64,000 bases of DNA from Lacticaseibacillus zhaodongensis (GCF_009687905.1 NZ_BLBG01000003.1:124001-188000); one strand, 5' to 3'. Positions 1-8,545 are shown, counted from the stretch's first letter. Numbers and translations: made by a program. The notes: generated by a model not told the origin, from the sequence alone.

Positions 1-10
1 AGTAAGTCAT

Positions 11-265
11 ATGGTCGAGATTGCGCCGCTGATTGAATCGCTGGTGCGGCCGCTGTTAACACAGCAGGACACGCTGACCATTAAGGCTCATGAGACCGCT
101 GAGTACATGGCGTTCGACCTGTCAGTTGCGCCGGAAGATGTCGGTAACGTCATCGGCCGCCAGGGACGGGTCGCGCAGGCATTGCGCTCCGTAGTTTACG
201 GCGTGCGTTCGCCATACGCCAAACGGGTTCGTCTGAACATTGTGGACACCCGGAAAAGGCATTAA
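11..265 (+). CDS. khpA: KhpA, KH-domain RNA-binding protein
   Basis: 84-residue single KH domain protein with the GxxG RNA-binding loop GRQG at residues 49-52, the usual size for KhpA/YlqC. In Firmicutes KhpA pairs with KhpB/Jag to bind RNA and affects cell elongation and division. It normally sits between rpsP (S16) and rimM; rpsP would lie just left of the window. A terminator follows the stop directly, so here the gene is cut off transcriptionally from rimM, which lies 2.1 kb downstream behind an inserted efflux gene. Confidence 0.93.
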   Translation: MVEIAPLIESLVRPLLTQQDTLTIKAHETAEYMAFDLSVAPEDVGNVIGRQGRVAQALRSVVYGVRSPYAKRVRLNIVDTRKRH

Positions 266-266
266 G

Positions 267-294
267 AAAGATCGGTGTAAGCCGATCTTTTTTT
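267..294 (+). terminator. Terminator after khpA
   Basis: Arms AAAGATCGG and CCGATCTTT around a 6-nt loop, followed by a T-run, two bases after the khpA stop codon. It probably ends the rpsP-khpA transcript. Confidence 0.9.
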
Positions 295-759
295 GTACGC
301 TGGATTTGCTTCGTAAGTGCAGCAGCTTTAACCAAAGAGTAATGTCATAGTTTTGAACTTTGTTATTTACCGAGATGATAACACCAGCAAAATAAGGTTC
401 AGCACTTATTTATATGGCGATTCGCGAGTATCGTATTGACTCGAATATATTAAATTAGAATGATGGCTTTTTTATCAATAACAACTGTACCACCTCTGGT
501 ATAGCTCATAATTACACCTGAAATGCAGAATACCATTAAGCAACCTATGTAGTAACTTAGTTGACCATAAGCGTTGCTGCTGGCTGGATTTAGCGATTAA
601 ATCAAGTGGCGCTAAGCGATTAAGTGTCCCCCGACGTTACAGTTAACTGTAACGGACAACTGGTATACCAATGCTGCTGAAACTTGATTTAAAAAGGAAA
701 TAAGCGTAATGTAATTATTTGAATATAAAATTTATGTGGTAGAAAGCCAGGATTAACAC
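295..759. other. AT-rich intergenic gap upstream of MFS gene
   Basis: 465 bases without a convincing gene on either strand, more AT-rich than the flanking housekeeping genes. The one clear signal is a 20-bp perfect palindrome at 635-654. No regulator gene adjoins it. Confidence 0.6.
635..654. promoter_or_regulatory. 20-bp palindromic operator candidate
   Basis: CGTTACAGTTAACTGTAACG is a perfect 20-bp inverted repeat, flanked further out by TGTCC and GGACA. It lies about 105 bp before the efflux gene and overlaps a possible -35 (TTAACT) whose -10 would be TATACC near 671. It looks like a dimeric repressor site (TetR or MarR class), but no regulator gene is adjacent. Confidence 0.6.
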
Positions 760-2094
760 ATGGAGCAAACGAAAAATAAAAAATTTGGCATTGTGTTGCC
801 AATTATTCTGATTAGTTATTTTATGATTCTTCTCGATAATGCAATTGTATACACGAGTTCAGTCAAACTGGCTCAGGATTTGTCACTAAACGCACAGACT
901 CTCTCGTGGGTCAGCAATGCGTATGCGTTAACTTTTGGCGGGATGATTCTGCTCGGTGGGCGAGCGGGGGATGTCTTTGGTCGTCAGGAGGTTTTCTTGC
1001 TTGGTCTGGTCATTTTTAGTGCTGCGTCGCTTTTGGTTGGGATGTCTGTCAATGGCGCGATGCTAATTAGCATGCGCGCTGTCCAAGGAATCGGCGCAGC
1101 AATTCTAGCGCCAACCACCTTAGCCCTCCTAATTGATAGTTATGCTGGTTCAATGCGTACGCGAGCTATCGTCTACTACGGGGCAACCGGTGGGCTGGGG
1201 GGCAGTGTCGGCCTAATCATCGGCGGCCTGATTGCCAGCTATTTTTCTTGGCGAATCGGTTTTTTGATTAACGGACCCGTTGGCATTGTGCTATTTATCT
1301 TGGCTAAGAAATTCATTCCGCGTAGTAAGCGTGCGCGGGGGACAATCGATTGGTCCGGCGCAATTTTGTCAGTTCTAGGGATTGTAGCGATTATTTATGG
1401 TATCAATGGAGCTACATATCCAGTTCCCACAATCGTTCTGGGTGTTTTGTTGATTGTTGTGTTTATTTGGCAGGAACAGCGGACGGCAGAGCCATTGATG
1501 CCGCTTGTGCTCTTCAAGAATCGTGAACGTAGCAGCGCCTATCTTGCGCGGTTTTTCTTTCTCGGTGCCATGACTTCCTACTTTTTTCTGACCCCGCAAG
1601 TCATGCAAAGTGTTGATCATTACACACCGCTGATGGCCGCAGTAGCTTTTCTACTGCAGACGTTGCCCCAATTTATTTCTGCAACCGCAGTTTCTAGATT
1701 AAATAAACGCTTTTCGAACACGCAAATTATGATTGTTGGGACGTTCATCACTATGCTTGGGATTTTATGGGCCGCTATTACTAAAGTTCAAAGTGGCTTT
1801 CTATTGGGGCTCGCGGTGCCAATGGTCATTTTGGGAATTGGTCAGGGACTTGCGATGAGCACTTTGACCGTTGCTGGGGTGGCCAACACGACTCCTGATA
1901 TTGCTGGATCTGCCTCCGGGGTCGTCAACACTATGCACCAAGTCGGTAGCTCGGCCGGGCTTGCCGTGATCACAATGATGACTGCTGGTTTGAGTAATCC
2001 GGTAATTGCTTATAACCATTCTTTAGCAATCATGTTTGTCTTCATGGTGGTAGCCTTGTTTGCAACAATTAACGTTGCGTTTGCGAAAAAATAG
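760..2094 (+). CDS. MFS drug efflux transporter (DHA2-like)
   Basis: 444-residue, strongly hydrophobic major facilitator. Visible marks are the early membrane acidic residue in LLDNAIV (residue 26) and motif A, GGRAGDVFGRQ, at residues 66-76, typical of proton-coupled drug antiporters of the DHA family. The segment pattern and best resemblance are DHA2 (14 helices, QacA/LmrB-like), though the length is on the short side. Likely role: export of a toxic organic compound driven by the proton gradient; the substrate cannot be told. It stands alone between khpA and rimM, with a palindromic operator upstream and a 29-bp tandem repeat downstream, suggesting insertion into a ribosomal operon. Confidence 0.85.
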   Translation: MEQTKNKKFGIVLPIILISYFMILLDNAIVYTSSVKLAQDLSLNAQTLSWVSNAYALTFGGMILLGGRAGDVFGRQEVFLLGLVIFSAASLLVGMSVNGAMLISMRAVQGIGAAILAPTTLALLIDSYAGSMRTRAIVYYGATGGLGGSVGLIIGGLIASYFSWRIGFLINGPVGIVLFILAKKFIPRSKRARGTIDWSGAILSVLGIVAIIYGINGATYPVPTIVLGVLLIVVFIWQEQRTAEPLMPLVLFKNRERSSAYLARFFFLGAMTSYFFLTPQVMQSVDHYTPLMAAVAFLLQTLPQFISATAVSRLNKRFSNTQIMIVGTFITMLGILWAAITKVQSGFLLGLAVPMVILGIGQGLAMSTLTVAGVANTTPDIAGSASGVVNTMHQVGSSAGLAVITMMTAGLSNPVIAYNHSLAIMFVFMVVALFATINVAFAKK

Positions 2095-2117
2095 GCGCGC
2101 AATGTAACGGTATGTAC

Positions 2118-2181
2118 GCAGCCACTCAATAGATGTTGCGTAAATGGCAGCCACTCAATAGATGTTGCGTAAATGGCAGCC
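2118..2181. repeat. 29-bp tandem repeat, 2.2 copies
   Basis: A 29-bp unit beginning GCAGCCACTCAATAGATG is repeated exactly at 2118-2146 and 2147-2175, with six bases of a third copy. It lies 24 bp after the MFS stop and about 190 bp before rimM. It may mark a junction of the inserted MFS segment or simple slippage. Confidence 0.9.
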
Positions 2182-2369
2182 TTAATCGGATTATATTTGC
2201 GACTGAAAACGAATTGCGGTAGATTGAAAAAGAACGTTTGCGCTATTTAGGCTGAGATGAGCACTCAAGTCGACATTTCTGCATGGAGTACATCCGCGGC
2301 TTAGCGTAAAGCGATTAGACAACGTAAATGAAAAGCAAAGCGAGCATCAACAATTATAAGGAGATCAAC

Positions 2370-2894
2370 ATGCCAGAATATTACCACGTGGGCAAAATCG
2401 TTAACACGCACGGTATCAAGGGTGAAATCAAGGTTATGGCCACGACCGATTTTCCCGATGAACGCTTCAAGAAGGGCGCCGAGCTCTACATTTTGACCAA
2501 GCCCGAGCTGCGGGTCGTTGTGAGCGGCCACCGGGTGCACAAGGACATGCACTTGCTAACGCTGGAAGGCTACGACAACATTAATGATGTTGAGAAGTAC
2601 AAGGGCCAGCTACTCGGCGTGAAGGCGGATCACCTTGAGAAAGCACCGCTTAACGACGGCGAGTTCTTTTACAAGGATGTGATCGGGATGCAGGTGCAGA
2701 CTGAAGATGGCATCAAGGTGGGTACCATCAGCGAGATTCTGAGCCCAGGTGCGAACGATGTTTGGGTCGTGCGGCGGCCAGGTAAGTCTGATTTGTTGTT
2801 GCCGTACATTGATTCGGTAATTTTGCAGGTCGACGTCGCGAACAAAAAGACGATTGTGGATATTCCGGAGGGTCTCGATCCAGATGAAAATTGA
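2370..2894 (+). CDS. rimM: RimM, 16S rRNA processing protein
   Basis: 174-residue protein starting [19 protein letters not shown], the characteristic RimM amino end, with a carboxyl PRC-barrel region (GANDVWVV...LLPYIDSVI). It assists 30S subunit maturation around S19 and the head of 16S rRNA. The start at 2370 is chosen because AAGGAG lies 6-7 bases before it; an in-frame ATG at 2328 has no such site. Its end overlaps trmD by 11 bases, so the two are translationally coupled. Confidence 0.95.
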   Translation: MPEYYHVGKIVNTHGIKGEIKVMATTDFPDERFKKGAELYILTKPELRVVVSGHRVHKDMHLLTLEGYDNINDVEKYKGQLLGVKADHLEKAPLNDGEFFYKDVIGMQVQTEDGIKVGTISEILSPGANDVWVVRRPGKSDLLLPYIDSVILQVDVANKKTIVDIPEGLDPDEN

Positions 2895-3675
2895 TGTATT
2901 AACCTTATTTCCAGATATGTTTGCACCACTTGAACAATCACTCATTGGTAAGGCAACCGAGGACGGATTACTTGACCTGAACCTGATCGACTTCCGGTCC
3001 TACACGCACGACAAGCACCAGCACGTTGACGACACGCCATACGGTGGCGGGGCGGGGATGCTGCTGAAGCCGGAGCCCCTGTTTGAAGCAATGGACGCGC
3101 TGGACGTAAAATACGCTGCGGATGGCGGGGACGCCACGAAGAAGCGCGTGATTTTGCTCGATCCAGCCGGCCGGAAGTTTGACCAGGCCGCTGCCGATGA
3201 ATTGGCGCATGAAGAGCACCTGGTGTTCATCTGCGGCCATTATGAAGGCTATGATGAGCGGATTCGCAGCTTAGTAACTGATGAGTTCTCCCTGGGTGAT
3301 TTTGTGCTTACTGGGGGCGAGATTGCGTCCATGGCGATGATCGATGCGACAGCGCGTCTGTTGCCAGGCGTGCTTGGCAACTCCGAGTCTCCGCACACGG
3401 ACAGCTTCCAGAATGGCTTGCTGGAGTACCCGCAGTACACGCGGCCAGCTAGTTATCGCGGCATGGATGTCCCGGCCGTCCTCCAAAATGGTAACCACCA
3501 GTTGATCAATCGGTGGCGATTGAAGGAAAGTCTGCGCCGGACTTACCTGCGGCGGCCCGACCTGCTGGAGGGCTTAGAGCTCGATAAGGACGCTAAGAAG
3601 CTGTTGCGCGAGGTCAAGGGTGAGGAGAACGCCAAGGCGCGGGAACGCGAACTGGGGCTTTCTGAAGACGATTAG
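2884..3675 (+). CDS. trmD: TrmD, tRNA (guanine37-N1)-methyltransferase
   Basis: 263 residues beginning [13 protein letters not shown]. The trefoil-knot SAM-binding region shows [10 protein letters not shown] and GDFVLTGGE, both diagnostic of TrmD, which makes m1G37 in tRNAs reading CNN codons and prevents frameshifting. The start lies inside the 3' end of rimM. A bidirectional terminator follows. rplS, which usually comes next in the operon, is 5 kb further on. Confidence 0.96.
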   Translation: MKIDVLTLFPDMFAPLEQSLIGKATEDGLLDLNLIDFRSYTHDKHQHVDDTPYGGGAGMLLKPEPLFEAMDALDVKYAADGGDATKKRVILLDPAGRKFDQAAADELAHEEHLVFICGHYEGYDERIRSLVTDEFSLGDFVLTGGEIASMAMIDATARLLPGVLGNSESPHTDSFQNGLLEYPQYTRPASYRGMDVPAVLQNGNHQLINRWRLKESLRRTYLRRPDLLEGLELDKDAKKLLREVKGEENAKARERELGLSEDD

Positions 3676-3683
3676 ATTACAAA

Positions 3684-3740
3684 AATAAAAACCTGTTCCG
3701 AATTAACGTGATTTCGCTAATTTGGAACAGGTTTATTTTT
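3684..3740. terminator. Bidirectional terminator trmD / flavoprotein gene
   Basis: Long hairpin with arms AAACCTGTTCC and GGAACAGGTTT plus further pairing, A-run on the left and T-run on the right. It sits between convergent genes and would stop both. Confidence 0.88.
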
Positions 3741-3751
3741 GTCGGGACATT

Positions 3752-5107
3752 TTATTCCGGATCGTCTAGCAGGCCGACCTCGTCAATTGCCTGTTGCGCG
3801 GCGGCGTTGAGGTAGTTCAGTGGCCGGTTGTATTCGGGATGAAAGAGCATGTCAACCGCAGCGAGGTCTTCCAAGGTGTTCTTGTTCTCCATTGCGACCG
3901 AAAGAGCATTGGTCGCCTGAACTATATCTTCTTGCATGCTCTGCAACTGGCCGCCCAGTATGCGGTGAGTGGCAGTGGCGAAGACCAAGCGGACAGTAAT
4001 TTTGCCGTTGGGCTGAATTGACGGCATGCGGCACCAGTCTGTGTATGTCGTTGCCCGCACGTCCAGCCCATACCTCTCGGCTTCCTCCTGGGTAAGGCCA
4101 GTCGATGCAAAAATGTGGCCAAAGAAGCTGGACGCTGTTGATCCTTGGCTACCACGATCGCGGATGTGCCGCCCGGCAACATTGAGACCCGCCAGCTGCC
4201 CTTGACGCACCGCGTTGGAAGCTAGGGGGAGGTAGATTTCCTTGCCCAGAACAGTGGAGTGCGCCGCCCGGACGTCACCGGCCGCATAAATGTTCGGGTC
4301 GCTGCTTTGACCATAATCGTTGGTTACCACTGCACCGCGGCGATCCAGATCAACGTGGCCGGCAACGAGGTTGGAAACGGGAACGAAGCCCGTACAAATT
4401 AGTGCCAGGTCGCTTGGGTACTCGTGGTCTGCCGTGCAGACTTGCAGGTCGACGCCGTTTTTGAAGCCCGTGACTGCTGCGTTAAGATGAATGTCGACCC
4501 CGTTTGCGACTAGTAAGTTCTGAACTTCAAGGGCGATGTCTGTGTCGTAATACAAGGGCAAGAGGTGTGAGTTCCGCTGGAGCAAGGTCACCTTATGGCC
4601 ACTGGCAGCGAGCGCCGCCGCGAGTTCGGTGCCGACATAGCCCCCGCCAATGATTGTGATGCGTTCGTTAGCCTTGGTTGCCTTGACCACCTGCATCGTC
4701 GTCTGATAATCCTTGACCATCATCACGCGTTGAGCGTCAACACCGCGCATTGAGGGCACGACGACAGCTGATCCAGTCGCAAGAATGATTTTGTCGTAAT
4801 GCAAGCTGAGGATTTCATCCGATTGCAGATTTTGAACTAGTACCTCTTGCCGATCGTAATCGATCCGAATTGCATCGTGTTGCATCAGCATCTTGGCCCC
4901 CAGCGCGGTCAAATCAGCCACACTAGTGTACATCAATTGGTTGAGGCTACTGATGCCACCTTCTAAGTAGAGCGGCACACCGCCGGCTACAAAAGACACC
5001 TCGGCGTGGCGCTCAATCACGGTGACCTCAGCAGTGGGGTTGTATTTTAAGACCGTTTTAATCGCGGCGACACCAGCGTGAGTGGCGCCAATAACAATAA
5101 CTTGCAT
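3752..5107 (-). CDS. NADH oxidase-like flavoprotein lacking redox Cys42
   Basis: 451-residue FAD/NAD(P)H oxidoreductase of the Nox / CoA-disulfide reductase family. Visible: FAD-binding amino end VIVIGATHAG with the active-site His10, NADH-binding GGGYVG, second FAD motif AAGDV, and the dimerisation domain. Enterococcal Nox carries the redox cysteine in SFLSCG; here residues 38-43 are SFVAGG, so position 42 is glycine (codon confirmed on the DNA). The family cysteine completes four-electron reduction of O2 to water, so this enzyme probably makes H2O2 or has another acceptor. A GGGGGA ribosome site precedes the ATG. It is divergent from the EAL gene. Confidence 0.85.
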   Translation of the reverse strand: MQVIVIGATHAGVAAIKTVLKYNPTAEVTVIERHAEVSFVAGGVPLYLEGGISSLNQLMYTSVADLTALGAKMLMQHDAIRIDYDRQEVLVQNLQSDEILSLHYDKIILATGSAVVVPSMRGVDAQRVMMVKDYQTTMQVVKATKANERITIIGGGYVGTELAAALAASGHKVTLLQRNSHLLPLYYDTDIALEVQNLLVANGVDIHLNAAVTGFKNGVDLQVCTADHEYPSDLALICTGFVPVSNLVAGHVDLDRRGAVVTNDYGQSSDPNIYAAGDVRAAHSTVLGKEIYLPLASNAVRQGQLAGLNVAGRHIRDRGSQGSTASSFFGHIFASTGLTQEEAERYGLDVRATTYTDWCRMPSIQPNGKITVRLVFATATHRILGGQLQSMQEDIVQATNALSVAMENKNTLEDLAAVDMLFHPEYNRPLNYLNAAAQQAIDEVGLLDDPE

Positions 5108-5134
5108 TAGATAAATCCCCCAACATTAATTATA

Positions 5135-5163
5135 TTGAACGTTGCTATGTTAAACTCTGATAT
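5135..5163 (+). promoter_or_regulatory. Possible promoter of EAL gene
   Basis: TTGAAC and TGATAT separated by 17 bp, about 30 bp before the chosen ATG at 5195. On the other strand TATAAT (5129-5134) could be the -10 of the divergent flavoprotein gene. Confidence 0.45.
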
Positions 5164-5194
5164 GGGACGCTTTTGGAAAGTGAAGGTCAAACTT

Positions 5195-5899
5195 ATGTCA
5201 GAACCATTATATCGCTATTTTGCACAACAACAGTTTAATGTCTATACAAACACGATAATCGGTTTCGAATTACTGCTGAAGTACTATCAAGATGGTTACT
5301 GGCAGACACCGCGTGATTTCAATCAGCTGTCAGCGCAGACAGTGGCCGGGCAGTTGTTGCTCACCACGGAAAAGCTGGCTACAAAAACGAACACGGTTTC
5401 CGTTAACTTGACGCTTGATCAGCTTAATTCTCCCGAAATGCGGCAGGCGTTGAAGACGGTGCAGCTGCGTTTGCGCCCAACCCGCGTCATCGTTGAATTG
5501 ATTGAATCCGGTGGTGGTGACGATGTGACTTTGCCGGGCTTGATCCAGATGATCAAGGGCTTCACCGACCTCGGGATCAACTTTTCGCTAGACGACGTGG
5601 GTACTGGGCAGAACACTTGGCCGCAAGTAGAGCCTTTGCTCGACTATGTGCAAGAAATGAAGTACGCATTGCAGAATCGGCATGAAACGCTAGCTGATGC
5701 GACAACGCGCGAACACGTGACTTTCTGGCGGCAATTGGCAACCCGGCACCACATGAATTTTGTGCTTGAGGGTATCGAGACCCAGGAAGATGTAGATTGG
5801 GCGGACAAAATGGAATTGGATGTTCGCCAGGGTTACTTCTACAGTAAGCCAGAGTTGATCCGGGTTACGGCTGATGACCCAGATGTTGCACTACACTAG
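5195..5899 (+). CDS. Stand-alone EAL-domain protein
   Basis: 234 residues, essentially one EAL domain with no GGDEF, sensor or membrane segment. The c-di-GMP phosphodiesterase landmarks are modified but mostly kept: GFELLLKYY for EALLR (Glu25), NLTLDQL (Asn ligand), VELIES for ELTES, LDDVGTG for DDFGTG, a lysine in EMKYAL, LEGIET for AEGVET, and RQGYFYSKP. Metal and catalytic side chains seem present, so activity is possible; the altered loop 6 and missing Asp after the lysine leave doubt. The start at 5195 is preferred over 5135: GAAGG lies ahead of it, and the upstream in-frame codons overlap a likely promoter. Confidence 0.8.
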   Translation: MSEPLYRYFAQQQFNVYTNTIIGFELLLKYYQDGYWQTPRDFNQLSAQTVAGQLLLTTEKLATKTNTVSVNLTLDQLNSPEMRQALKTVQLRLRPTRVIVELIESGGGDDVTLPGLIQMIKGFTDLGINFSLDDVGTGQNTWPQVEPLLDYVQEMKYALQNRHETLADATTREHVTFWRQLATRHHMNFVLEGIETQEDVDWADKMELDVRQGYFYSKPELIRVTADDPDVALH

Positions 5900-5946
5900 C
5901 CAGCATACGGTTGCTGAATGCCATGCGCAAGCTTGATGAGTAGACT

Positions 5947-5984
5947 AACGGTTTGCCCAAATTTAGGCGAGCCGTTTTTATTTT
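5947..5984 (+). terminator. Terminator after EAL gene
   Basis: 11-bp stem AACGGTTTGCC / GGCGAGCCGTT, including G-T pairs, then a T-rich tail. Confidence 0.85.
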
Positions 5985-6046
5985 AGTTTGAAATACAACT
6001 ATTCTAATGTTAAGCTACTTGCACGTGAAAAAAGGAGGCAAGTACA

Positions 6047-6358
6047 GTGCTCGTTGTCGATAGTGAAGAATTGTTCCAGCAGCACGCTGGTAAAGGTGAG
6101 GATTACGGGGCGCAGCCGCAAGCAGTAACGGTTAGTGGTCCAATCACGTATGTGGGTCCGGACATGTTTGGCCTCCCGTGCATTGAACTGGGTGACGAAC
6201 ATGGCGGCGCGACCCGCGTCAACTGTGTGTTCAGTGATTTGGATTACAGCAGTATTCCTGAATCTGGTCACGCAACGATTAGCGGGACGGATGAGGGTTA
6301 TGCCTACGAACAAGTAGTTGTGAAGCAGGTCCATCTCGTTTCGACGGTTGCTGATTAA
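6047..6358 (+). CDS. Small hypothetical protein, OB-fold-like
   Basis: 103 residues, acidic, no signal peptide or membrane segment. The core has a strand pattern (VSGPITYVG, RVNCVFSD, HATISGTDEG, VVVKQVHLV) resembling the tRNA_anti-like OB-fold family, which often appears as lipoproteins; this copy would be cytoplasmic. The start is GTG at 6047 with AAAGGAGG well placed before it. It is a single gene bounded by terminators. Function unknown; the OB-fold resemblance is my inference from strand pattern only. Confidence 0.7.
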   Translation: MLVVDSEELFQQHAGKGEDYGAQPQAVTVSGPITYVGPDMFGLPCIELGDEHGGATRVNCVFSDLDYSSIPESGHATISGTDEGYAYEQVVVKQVHLVSTVAD

Positions 6359-6371
6359 AGCCGATGAAAAC

Positions 6372-6403
6372 ATAAAAGGCTGGGCAAATGCCCAGCCTTT
6401 TAT
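6372..6403. terminator. Bidirectional terminator
   Basis: Perfect 14-bp stem (arms ATAAAAGGCTGGGC and GCCCAGCCTTTTAT) with a 4-nt loop between convergent genes. Confidence 0.92.
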
Positions 6404-6413
6404 GCTAATTGGT

Positions 6414-7160
6414 TTAGAAGACGGATTTAATCCCCAAAATAATCAGCAGCACCGCCATGACGGGTTTCATGTAGACTGCTACCTTGGTGTTCCGCAAGCG
6501 TAATGCTAGTTGGGGCGCAATGAGTGCACCAAGCATCGCGCCGATCATCAGGGGCAAGCCAACGCTCCAGGCGACTTGGCCGCTACCAATGTGAAATAGA
6601 CTGCCGACAATGTTCATAAATACCAGCACGTAGGCGGAGGTCGCGGTTGCGTCAAAACCGGAGAGTCCGAGTAAGAACAGTCCGCCAAGAATGATCCCGC
6701 CGCCACTCATGCCGGCGACGCCAACCATGAGGCCCGCAATGATCCCGTAAGCACCAGCTTTTACGCGCACGTGGGGGTCTGTAGTGTTTGGCCCTTTTTG
6801 CTTGGACTTTTGGCTGAGCATCCCCACGCCAAGCGCAACCAACACGATGGCGATCAGCCAGCTGTAAACAGGGGTGGGAATGAACTTACTGAGCATGACT
6901 CCAATGATGACCGCGGGGATGGCCGGGATAAGCATTTGGGTACCGATTCTGGTCTGAATCTGGCCCTGCTGGTGGTACCGCCACGCACCAATCATCAGTG
7001 ATGAGAGTGAGGTAATTAAGGACGTGGCTGCTGCGGCCGCGGCCGGAATGCCGAAACCACCAGTAAGAATCCCCAAATAAATCGCGCCACCGCCACCGCC
7101 AAACAGAATCACGATGGTGCCAACGAGTAAGCCGATGCAAGTGAGTAGAACAAAATGCAT
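6414..7160 (-). CDS. TauE/SafE-family membrane exporter
   Basis: 248 residues, about eight membrane segments, two halves of similar build with glycine-rich GGGGGAIYLG and GMSGGGIILGG loops, as in the TauE/SafE (DUF81) family, whose members export sulfite, sulfoacetate or other small anions. Substrate here unknown. The start at 7160 (MHFVLL) is chosen over the longer reading from 7196 because AGAAGG lies upstream and the extra residues are not family-like. It is divergent from a TetR gene; a strong promoter on this strand (7238-7265) is covered by two operator-like dyads. Confidence 0.85.
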   Translation of the reverse strand: MHFVLLTCIGLLVGTIVILFGGGGGAIYLGILTGGFGIPAAAAAATSLITSLSSLMIGAWRYHQQGQIQTRIGTQMLIPAIPAVIIGVMLSKFIPTPVYSWLIAIVLVALGVGMLSQKSKQKGPNTTDPHVRVKAGAYGIIAGLMVGVAGMSGGGIILGGLFLLGLSGFDATATSAYVLVFMNIVGSLFHIGSGQVAWSVGLPLMIGAMLGALIAPQLALRLRNTKVAVYMKPVMAVLLIILGIKSVF

Positions 7161-7223
7161 AATGAAGCCTTCTTCACGTAGTTTGTGGTGTAACATTGTT
7201 TCTGGAACATGAACATCATAATT

Positions 7224-7258
7224 AATTACAATGTGTAATTATAGAATACATAGTGTAT
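7224..7258. promoter_or_regulatory. Twin operator dyads, tauE-like/tetR intergenic
   Basis: AATTACA-atg-TGTAATT (7224-7240) and ATACA-tag-TGTAT (7246-7258) share the core TACA-N3-TGTA; their centres are 20 bp apart, about two helical turns. The first covers the -10/start region and the second the spacer of the promoter for the exporter. Likely sites for the adjacent TetR protein. Confidence 0.7.
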
Positions 7259-7265
7259 CTGTCAA
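7238..7265 (-). promoter_or_regulatory. Promoter of TauE/SafE gene
   Basis: On the minus strand TTGACA (7265-7260) and TATAAT (7243-7238) with a 16-bp spacer, both consensus. Transcription would start near 7231, about 70 bases before the ATG at 7160. Confidence 0.8.
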
Positions 7266-7290
7266 ACTGATGACGCAAGGAGGACGGCTT

Positions 7291-7839
7291 ATGCCACGGC
7301 ACTTATTATCAAAAGAACGCATTATTGCTGCAGGTGTTGCAATAATTGATGCTGGGCAGCCGCTAAGTTTTGCGGCTGTCGCCCGGCAGCTGGGAACGCG
7401 CTCCCAGGCGTTATACGCGTATTTTGCTAACCAAACGGATCTTAGTTATGCAATCGTACAGCAAGTAATTGTGCAGCTGACCCAGAGACTGCAGAGCCAG
7501 CTTTTCGGAGCAGCGGGGCGTGCAGGAATTATCATGCTGGCGCAAACCTGGCGGCGGCTAGCCCTTGACCATATCAATTTGAGTTTGTTCGTCCTCACGA
7601 TGCCCCGGACGGATGCGTACCCTGAGCTCACCCAAGTGTATACACAGTTTGCGACCTTGTTGAGCCAGATGGTGGCGAGCGCGTATCCGGATGAACGGCA
7701 GTGTCGTTTGCTGGCGCGCAATGTCCGGGATCTCGTTGTTGGGGATGTTGTCAATGTGGGTTCGGGCTGGTTTAGTAACCCTGAAATTGATCCGGATGTT
7801 AGCTTCAGTGAGAACCTCAGCAATAGTTTGCCGCAATAA
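7291..7839 (+). CDS. TetR-family transcriptional regulator
   Basis: 182 residues. The amino end (SKERIIAAGVAIID...FAAVARQLGTRSQALYAYFANQTDL) is a clear TetR helix-turn-helix, followed by a divergent ligand-binding domain resembling the TetR C-terminal WHG class only loosely. Start at 7291 follows AAGGAGG; the longer in-frame reading from 7231 would overlap the operators. Divergent position and twin dyads suggest it represses the TauE/SafE exporter and perhaps itself. The inducer is unknown. Confidence 0.85.
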   Translation: MPRHLLSKERIIAAGVAIIDAGQPLSFAAVARQLGTRSQALYAYFANQTDLSYAIVQQVIVQLTQRLQSQLFGAAGRAGIIMLAQTWRRLALDHINLSLFVLTMPRTDAYPELTQVYTQFATLLSQMVASAYPDERQCRLLARNVRDLVVGDVVNVGSGWFSNPEIDPDVSFSENLSNSLPQ

Positions 7840-8044
7840 TGGTTGTTTCTGGAAACATTTGTAAAAAGGCCGGCCACATTGAGACTTTGGACTGATTTTG
7901 GCATTCAGGGTAAGCGCTTATAATTGCTTTAGTGAACCGATATAGAGAAACTCGCGCGTTGGGGACGGGTTGGTTGATTCACTGAGTATAAATATGTGGT
8001 CGCGGTGTCCTGGAAAGCACCGGCCCAGATATGGAGGAGTTAAC

Positions 8045-8545
8045 ATGAAAGAACGAAAAGTTGGGTTTTTGCTCGCCCCAGTTGTGTATGTGCGGCGTGC
8101 GTTCGACTTTAGGGGTAAGAGTCGGCGGCCAGAATATTGGTGGTTAGTTGCGTGGGGCTTTATTTTAATCACGGTGGTTATGTTGCTGCCTGCGGGGCTC
8201 CAAAACAGCTTGTTGCGGTATGCACACCCAGTGCCGTTACTTTTCCACGGTAATTTGTTAGCAATTGTGGCAATCATCGTGCAGGTATTCTTCTATATTG
8301 CCTCCTTATCGCTGAGCACGCGCCGGATTCGCGATGCGGGGTGGAATCCGTACTGGGTGCTGCTCAGTGTGGGTACGGACGTGCTGGGCTTATTGCCGAC
8401 TAACTTGGGCATTCTTAGCTCTGCTGTTAACTTGGCTACTTTTGCTACTGGACTGTTCTTACTGTACGTGTGCATCAAGCCGTCTGCGGAAGACCACATC
8501 GGCGAAAACTGGCACCAGCCTGTAAGTAAGGATAGTGCACAATAA
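8045..8545 (+). CDS. DUF805 membrane protein
   Basis: 166 residues with about four membrane helices. Family marks: the amino end FDFRGKSRRPEYWW, the central LSLSTRRIRDAG, and a short polar tail. DUF805 proteins (YhaH-like) are widespread small inner-membrane proteins of unknown function. Start at 8045 follows GGAGG; the reading from 7970 is not needed. It stands alone between the tetR gene and rplS. Confidence 0.85.
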   Translation: MKERKVGFLLAPVVYVRRAFDFRGKSRRPEYWWLVAWGFILITVVMLLPAGLQNSLLRYAHPVPLLFHGNLLAIVAIIVQVFFYIASLSLSTRRIRDAGWNPYWVLLSVGTDVLGLLPTNLGILSSAVNLATFATGLFLLYVCIKPSAEDHIGENWHQPVSKDSAQ

